A stretch of 7,080 bases of DNA from Nitrospira sp. (GTDB lineage: Bacteria > UBA9089 > CG2-30-40-21 > SBAY01), in assembly GCA_005239945.1 (NCBI GenBank), contig SBAY01000252.1, positions 1 through 7,080 of the forward strand. Direction: 5' to 3'. The notes under the pieces were generated by a model. The model worked only from the letters and a program-made list of their open reading frames with translations, did not search any database and was not told the origin of the DNA. The position numbers and the translations under genes are program-made. This document shows, one piece after another, positions 4,952-7,080 of this stretch; the first letter of the stretch is position 1; each line of letters begins with the position of its first letter.

Positions 4952-6821
4952 CTGATTTGATCTTGTATAAATAGCAGACCCCATTGGTATGTAAAAGGTC
5001 AAAATATTTATTTAATATCTCCTCATCCCAGAGGATAGAAGGGTGTTTATGCTGAATAAAATATTCATTCCTACTCATAAATATATAATGAATATTATTC
5101 TTTTTTAAACTATTTAATATTTCATCTATATTTGATGAAGTGTGGACAATTGAGCCTTCTACACTGAAGTCAGACTGAACAAATTGTGTTTTAAAATAAT
5201 AAGTTCGATTTTCATTGAGAGAGAGTATCTTGTCTGATATAGAAAGATGGGTATTGATATAATCTGCCATACTATAGAAATCTAAATTTTGCCTGAGGAA
5301 GGTATCCCTTGATTCGATACCAAAGATTACCGGTAATGTTCGATGTGACCATCCTTTAGCCGTTAAGAAGGCATAGGCATAAGCCCACCAACCACAGATT
5401 AATCCGATTAAAACAATAAGACCTATCTGCTTATATAATTCACTTCTTTTTAATATTTTACCTATACTGTAGGCAGATAATACACATAAGGTAGGAGATA
5501 GAGGGACAAAGAAATGTCTATCATCCATAAAGGCAGGCTTGCTACCGATTAAAAAATGAATAAGAGAAAAAATCAAGATAAAATTTATACCTAAGGGATT
5601 TTTCTTGAAAAAAGGAATAAGAAATAGAGTGAGAAAAAATAAAGGGTAAAACTGAATATTAAAGTATAAAAGGCTATGAATTACTCTACCTGGGTCTTTT
5701 TGAAAACACTCCTTAAAGTTCATCAGGGTATTTATCATATTCATAAATTCTGTTTGAGAAATTTTAAATGAAACATTCCAATTATTGTCTATAAATGAAT
5801 TCCAATTAGAGGCCTTAATTCCAGGCAAGACAAATGGAGAGAGAGGATTATTTGTATGAAGGTAAGATTTTATCATCCATGGAGAGAATACCAAAAGAAA
5901 TAGTAATCCAAAGATGAGACTATATTTAAAAATTGAGATAAAATTCAGGCTTATTTCTTTTTTTGCTATCTTAATAAATATAATGGTGAGCGGCAGTAAA
6001 ATTAAAGTAACTCCTCCCCAGTATTTCGTACTTATAGCTAAGCTACAGGTAATTGCAGAGATTATCAACCACCCTTTCTTTGAGGATTCAAGCCAGCCTA
6101 AAAAAGTATAGACGGCTAAAATCATATAAAATGCTAAGCCAATATCTACCATGGCTGTGCCAGAATAAATTATTATAGAAGGTAAACTGGCAAAAAGGAT
6201 GGCCGATAAAATGGAGATTTTAAGGGTAGTAAACTTCCTGGTAATCAAACCAATAGTCAAAGCTCCTAAAAGTCCATAAAAAGAGTGGATTAATTGAGCT
6301 ACTATATCATTGCTGACTAACATCCCTAATGTGTACAACATTTCTAATAAAAATGGCAGTTCTGAAAGGCCAAACATTTTTGATACATCATATATTTTAT
6401 GGAACTCAATAAAATATCCTGGTAATGTTAGATGATAGGTAAGTACATCACTGGTCACCGGCGGGATATAAGCCTTCAGGAAATTCAAAAAGGTGCGTAG
6501 ACCAAATATAATTAAAAGAAAAATGGTTACTTTATCTAATTCTTTTATATTTATGAATTTTATTCGTGGAAGGAGGTCCCTTAGTTCATAAATGAAGAGG
6601 ATGTTCGATAGAATTATTAAACTATAAGCTATAGCAGGATAAAACAACTTGCTAAATCCTAACCCTAACATAACAAGTGAAAGTATCCCTAAGCCTATAC
6701 CTACATTTAGAACAAGTTCTTCTAATAAGTAACCAGGTTGAATTTTACAACATCTGACTACTCTTCTCCCTAAAGCAAATGCTCCACAAACAATAGTTAA
6801 TAACCAAAACAACTCCATCAT
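4938..6821 (-). CDS. GT-C membrane glycosyltransferase (family 39-like)
   Basis: This 627-aa integral membrane protein has roughly a dozen hydrophobic spans and a soluble C-terminal region (about 515-627). It resembles polyprenyl-phosphate-sugar-dependent transferases of the PMT/ArnT type. Such enzymes move a sugar from a lipid carrier onto a protein, lipid or glycan outside the cytoplasm. The first external loop has PPVTSDVLTYHLTLPGYF (120-137), with the family's Asp (Asp125) before the YHL..P motif. Further marks are MVDIGLAF (224-231), STKYWGG (264-270), FSPWMIKSYLHTNNPLSPF (312-330) and DDRHFFVPLSP (433-443). The C-terminal MADYINTHLSISDKILSL is common in this group. Acceptor and donor are unknown. 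I start at the first of two ATGs at 6821 (GGTGG just upstream) rather than 6896, because the 25 earlier residues are an out-of-frame reading of an AAA-ATPase remnant. The gene is visibly more AT-rich than argG or truA and opens the operon. Confidence 0.85.
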   Translation of the reverse strand: MMELFWLLTIVCGAFALGRRVVRCCKIQPGYLLEELVLNVGIGLGILSLVMLGLGFSKLFYPAIAYSLIILSNILFIYELRDLLPRIKFINIKELDKVTIFLLIIFGLRTFLNFLKAYIPPVTSDVLTYHLTLPGYFIEFHKIYDVSKMFGLSELPFLLEMLYTLGMLVSNDIVAQLIHSFYGLLGALTIGLITRKFTTLKISILSAILFASLPSIIIYSGTAMVDIGLAFYMILAVYTFLGWLESSKKGWLIISAITCSLAISTKYWGGVTLILLPLTIIFIKIAKKEISLNFISIFKYSLIFGLLFLLVFSPWMIKSYLHTNNPLSPFVLPGIKASNWNSFIDNNWNVSFKISQTEFMNMINTLMNFKECFQKDPGRVIHSLLYFNIQFYPLFFLTLFLIPFFKKNPLGINFILIFSLIHFLIGSKPAFMDDRHFFVPLSPTLCVLSAYSIGKILKRSELYKQIGLIVLIGLICGWWAYAYAFLTAKGWSHRTLPVIFGIESRDTFLRQNLDFYSMADYINTHLSISDKILSLNENRTYYFKTQFVQSDFSVEGSIVHTSSNIDEILNSLKKNNIHYIFMSRNEYFIQHKHPSILWDEEILNKYFDLLHTNGVCYLYKIKSDAKH

Positions 6822-7080
6822 TTTTCCACCAATTCTGGATATTTCTGCATTTGTCCTATATCCATAAATCTTTGAATAACTCTTACCTGCCCTCAAATAA
6901 ACTTTTTATCGTATCTATCAACAATGACTTACCAAATCTTCTTGGACGGGATAAAAAGAAGTAAGTTCCACTGTTTATAACTCTATAATACAAACTTGCA
7001 AGATGTTGTTTTTTTAACAAAGTTTTTTTCATATGTAGGCGATAACGAAAAATAGCCCATTTTGGATAATTTAAGGACCA
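6815..7080 (-). pseudogene. Decayed N-terminal fragment of an AAA-ATPase-like protein
   Basis: The minus strand encodes INSGTYFFLSRPRRFGKSLL and then IDTIKSLFEGR, the Walker A region of the AAA-ATPase-like family (PF09820 type, usually joined to a PD-(D/E)XK nuclease domain). The frame stops at TAA (6883-6885). It then continues ELFKDLWI, stops again at TAG (6856-6858) and resumes with DK. Family members usually read FEG.KELFKGL.IYDK there, so the stops replace Lys and Tyr codons. Upstream of the Walker motif, EKNFVKKT in another frame fits the usual N(Y/F).(Y/F)VDKT motif, which implies a pair of frameshifts near 6985-7030. The gene begins at or beyond the window edge, and everything after the N-terminal 80 or so residues is missing, replaced by the glycosyltransferase start. 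It is clearly non-functional as seen. These genes occur in many copies in some genomes and often decay. Confidence 0.75.

Noticed and set aside
5914..6111. Plus-strand open frame inside the glycosyltransferase
   Set aside because: It is a shadow of the conserved membrane protein on the other strand. The same applies to plus-strand frames at 2435-2653, 3606-3797 and 4356-4568.

Overview
The window is a stretch of bacterial chromosome from a low-GC, probably uncultivated or environmental lineage. I cannot name the phylum. It carries ordinary housekeeping genes, which follow the standard bacterial code with TGA as a stop. Between and inside them lie short degenerate repeats, a HEPN/nucleotidyltransferase pair and decayed gene remnants. 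I found no tRNA, rRNA, CRISPR array, insertion sequence or phage gene.

Layout from left to right: a rhomboid-family membrane protease (127-933, +) converges on argG (996-2189, -). The roughly 60 bp between their stop codons is a degenerate heptad repeat in inverted orientation, which runs into the last codons of argG. Upstream of argG, against its ribosome-binding site, is a second AT-rich heptad repeat. It forms a 28-bp perfect inverted repeat around a 56-nt centre (2206-2317). Next come a HEPN-domain gene and a minimal nucleotidyltransferase gene (2414-3135, -), joined by an ATGA overlap. They have their own near-consensus promoter (3320-3347), a leader of about 180 nt and a 17-bp palindrome near the predicted transcription start.

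The right half is a tightly coupled minus-strand operon: a GT-C type membrane glycosyltransferase (4938-6821), then truA (4217-4951), then a resB-like cytochrome c biogenesis gene. The first two overlap by 14 bp. truA and resB overlap by 4 bp (TTGA), with an ideal Shine-Dalgarno sequence for a TTG start. At the right edge lies a decayed fragment of an AAA-ATPase-like gene with in-frame stops and probable frameshifts.

The most notable observation is in resB. Its frame stops at a TGA (3486-3488) exactly where the family has a Trp after His-Arg-Arg-Ile. The same frame then continues for 50 codons with recognisable ResB C-terminal sequence, to a TAA at 3333-3335. That original 3' end also contains the -35 box of the HEPN/nucleotidyltransferase promoter. 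This looks like a recent nonsense mutation, a readthrough site or a sequencing error. No CcsA/ResC partner gene is present.

I do not see a clearly new multi-gene system. The observations worth following up are the interrupted resB, the regulatory region of the HEPN/MNT pair, and the two inverted heptad arrays that bracket argG.
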